Shown in pieces: positions 14,012 to 15,153 of a DNA stretch of 15,153 bases. Origin of the DNA: Balneolia bacterium (lineage in GTDB: Bacteria; Bacteroidota; Rhodothermia; Balneolales; Cyclonatronaceae); assembly GCA_003566395.1 (NCBI GenBank), contig PXDL01000018.1:1-15153 (forward strand), given 5' to 3'. Positions within the stretch are counted from its first letter, which is position 1, and each line of letters opens with the position of its first letter. Made by a program: the position numbers and the translations under genes. Under the pieces are notes generated by a model. That model was not told where the DNA came from. It did no database searches and saw only the letters and a program-made list of their open reading frames with translations.

Positions 14012-14241
14012 TAGGCGAGTTGCTTTATTTCGTATTTAGCCTCCATCATGGCAGCTGCAAACCTGAGTACAGCATCAATATCCTCAGACTCAAGCGTTGG
14101 ATACTGATTTAAGATGTCTTCTTTAGAGTCGCCCTCCGCAAGATATCCGAGTATGTTCTGCACGGTAATTCGTTTACCACGGATAACAGGCCTCCCATTA
14201 CAAATTAGAGGATCAATACTAATTCTATCTAATACGTTCAT
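14011..14241 (-). CDS. DUF433 antitoxin candidate
   Basis: This 76-residue protein matches the DUF433 family in full: ISIDPLICNGRPVIRGKRIT (8-27), a helical HTH-like middle, and the YPTLESEDIDAVLRFAAA segment (47-64). DUF433 genes commonly precede DUF5615 genes, and the small protein is thought to bind the toxin and its own promoter. Here it is the first gene of the pair and overlaps the toxin by one base. No strong Shine-Dalgarno sequence precedes the ATG at 14241. The upstream 9-bp inverted repeat (14336-14363) could be its operator, though it lies almost 100 bases away. Confidence 0.85.
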   Translation of the reverse strand: MNVLDRISIDPLICNGRPVIRGKRITVQNILGYLAEGDSKEDILNQYPTLESEDIDAVLRFAAAMMEAKYEIKQLA

Positions 14242-14335
14242 ATTATTTTAAATCAATTTGATTCGACAAGCCTTCTACCATTTCCTCGGGATATTCTAAA
14301 TAGTGTAAGTTAGTGAATTATGTTGATCTCCTTTT

Positions 14336-14363
14336 TTGATTATTAAATTGTCTGAATAATCAA
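14336..14363. repeat. 9-bp inverted repeat upstream of the antitoxin gene
   Basis: TTGATTATT (14336-14344) and AATAATCAA (14355-14363) are perfect reverse complements around a 10-base spacer. The site lies upstream of the DUF433/DUF5615 pair in the direction of its transcription. Type II modules generally repress themselves at inverted repeats, so an operator role is plausible. On the minus strand it is followed by a run of A, not T, so it is not a terminator for that strand. Confidence 0.4.
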
Positions 14364-14466
14364 CGAAAACTACGTAAGAAACATATTGCTACTACATACC
14401 CGCCAGGAATCTAAACATAAAAGTGCTTCATCGCCCGCCGGTCCCGAATGGATCGAACAACAGTTA

Positions 14467-14489
14467 GCCCCGGCGTGTAAACCCGGGGC
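14467..14489 (-). terminator. GC-rich stem-loop downstream of the sulfurtransferase gene
   Basis: GCCCCGG (14467-14473) pairs with CCGGGGC (14483-14489) across a 9-base loop, about 47 bases beyond the sulfurtransferase stop. The stem is strong but lacks a following U-tract, with only TAACTGTTGTT on the minus strand. It is therefore a weak terminator candidate or a 3'-end stabilising hairpin. Confidence 0.35.
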
Positions 14490-14536
14490 GAATTGATATG
14501 GACATAAAAGTCTAAAAAGGCTTATCTCTCGTTACC

Positions 14537-15153
14537 TTACTCGCTTCCGCTCTCAATAGGCGTGTCTTCTCGGTTGCCCCACTCAAACCAGGAGCCTTCG
14601 TACGCACGGACGCTGTCGTAGCCCATCAGGCGCAGGGTGAAGAACGCATGAGAGCCGCGGACGTTACTTTGGCAGTGGGTAATTACTTCTTTATCGGGTG
14701 TGATGCCTTTCTCTTCGAGCAGGGCGGCGATCTCCCCGGCAGCTTTGAAAACCGGAATCTCATCTTCCGTTATGAAATTCCGCCACTCCAGGTTCACGGC
14801 GCCGGGAATATGGCCCGACCGTGCGGACCGCACCTCCTCACCGGTATATTCTTCAGGCGTGCGGGCATCCAGAATCACCACATCATCACGGTCATAATTG
14901 CCGGTCAGAAACCTTATATCACAAGCACGGGCTTCATTCACTTCTGCCGTAAAATTTCCGGGTACGGGGATTTCCCCATCTGTTTCCACCGGCATTTCAG
15001 CGGCCTTCCAGGCTGTGAATCCTCCGTTTAAGACGGACGCGTTTTCATGACCGTACAAACTCAGGGCATAAAACAGCCGGGAAGCACCCAGGCCGTTACC
15101 GTTATCATACATAATTATATGTGAATCGCCGTTCACGCCGATTGTTCGCATCA
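14537..15153 (-). CDS. Two-domain rhodanese / 3-mercaptopyruvate sulfurtransferase, 5' end outside the window
   Basis: At least 204 C-terminal residues of a thiosulfate or 3-mercaptopyruvate sulfurtransferase are present. The frame stays open to the window edge. The Met codon at 15151-15149 lies within the first rhodanese domain rather than at its start, so the gene is cut. The remaining first-domain part has YDNGNGLGASR and VLNGGFTAWKAA. The second domain has VVILDARTPEEY (91-102 of the visible part), SGHIPGAVNLEW (112-123) and the active loop HCQSNVRGSH with nucleophile Cys160. The Cys persulfide would transfer sulfur to cyanide or thiols. The loop alone does not settle the donor. A functional link to sulfuration of the xanthine dehydrogenase cofactor is conceivable but unsupported, since a NifS-type enzyme does this elsewhere. 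Confidence 0.9.
   Translation of the reverse strand, partial: MRTIGVNGDSHIIMYDNGNGLGASRLFYALSLYGHENASVLNGGFTAWKAAEMPVETDGEIPVPGNFTAEVNEARACDIRFLTGNYDRDDVVILDARTPEEYTGEEVRSARSGHIPGAVNLEWRNFITEDEIPVFKAAGEIAALLEEKGITPDKEVITHCQSNVRGSHAFFTLRLMGYDSVRAYEGSWFEWGNREDTPIESGSE

Larger units (their letters stand above)
14242..14536. other. AT-rich intergenic stretch with possible gene remnants
   Basis: No intact gene is visible in these 295 bases between the antitoxin and the sulfurtransferase, both on the minus strand. Two inverted repeats are present and listed separately. On the minus strand, two short stop-bounded stretches in different frames read like protein: YVVFVDYSDNLIIKKGD (about 14385-14333) and LEYPEEMVEGLSNQIDLK, ending in TAA two bases before the antitoxin ATG. 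Together they could be a frameshifted remnant of a gene that once preceded the antitoxin. Each is too short to be more than a suggestion. Confidence 0.3.

Noticed and set aside
1..15153. CRISPR array, tRNA, rRNA, insertion sequence or prophage genes
   Set aside because: No regularly spaced repeats, tRNA-like cloverleaf, ribosomal RNA segment, transposase or phage protein motif was found on either strand.

Overview
The window is chromosomal DNA from a bacterium that looks like a member of the Bacteroidota/Balneolota/Rhodothermota group. This is inferred from three things: the FecI-type ECF sigma factor paired with a FecR anti-sigma factor that carries a C-terminal STN-like domain, the frequent absence of strong Shine-Dalgarno sequences, and the general protein style. 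The species cannot be named from the sequence alone.

Positions ~217-10634 hold one co-oriented aerobic purine-degradation (urate/ureide) cluster. In order it encodes allantoinase (allB), an allantoicase fused to OHCU decarboxylase (alc-uraD), a DUF6986-type CitE/malate-synthase-like TIM-barrel protein, 5-hydroxyisourate hydrolase (uraH), cofactor-free urate oxidase (uox), and xanthine dehydrogenase subunits XdhA and XdhB with the maturation factor XdhC. Together these convert hypoxanthine/xanthine to urate, 5-hydroxyisourate, OHCU, S-allantoin, allantoate, and finally ureidoglycolate plus urea. Gene order is broadly the reverse of the pathway. Adjacent genes overlap by 4-8 bases at three junctions and are separated by at most ~90 bases elsewhere, so one or a few transcripts are likely. 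The 5' region holds a sigma70-like promoter flanked by an 11-bp direct repeat, a 12-bp palindrome and a leader hairpin. No ureidoglycolate lyase (AllA), purine permease or guanine deaminase is visible. The DUF6986 protein occupies the place where a glyoxylate-consuming enzyme would be expected.

A HutG-like arginase-family amidinohydrolase (10636-11610, minus) converges on xdhC with one base between the stop codons. It is divergent from an ECF sigma factor / FecR-type anti-sigma pair (11772-13548). The spacer contains a perfect 14-bp palindrome just before the sigma start codon. The FecR protein has two tandem copies of its cytoplasmic N-terminal domain, and no SusC/SusD-type target gene follows it.

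The last part is more AT-rich. It holds a DUF433/DUF5615 antitoxin-toxin pair (14241-13670, minus), a 295-base intergenic stretch with two inverted repeats and possible decayed coding sequence, and the 3' part of a two-domain rhodanese/3-mercaptopyruvate sulfurtransferase (minus) that runs off the window.

The observations most worth following are: (1) a strong internal ribosome-binding site plus in-frame ATG exactly at the UraD domain boundary of the alc-uraD fusion; (2) the DUF6986 protein inside a ureide operon; (3) the duplicated anti-sigma N-terminal domain; and (4) the operator-like repeats at both regulated promoters.
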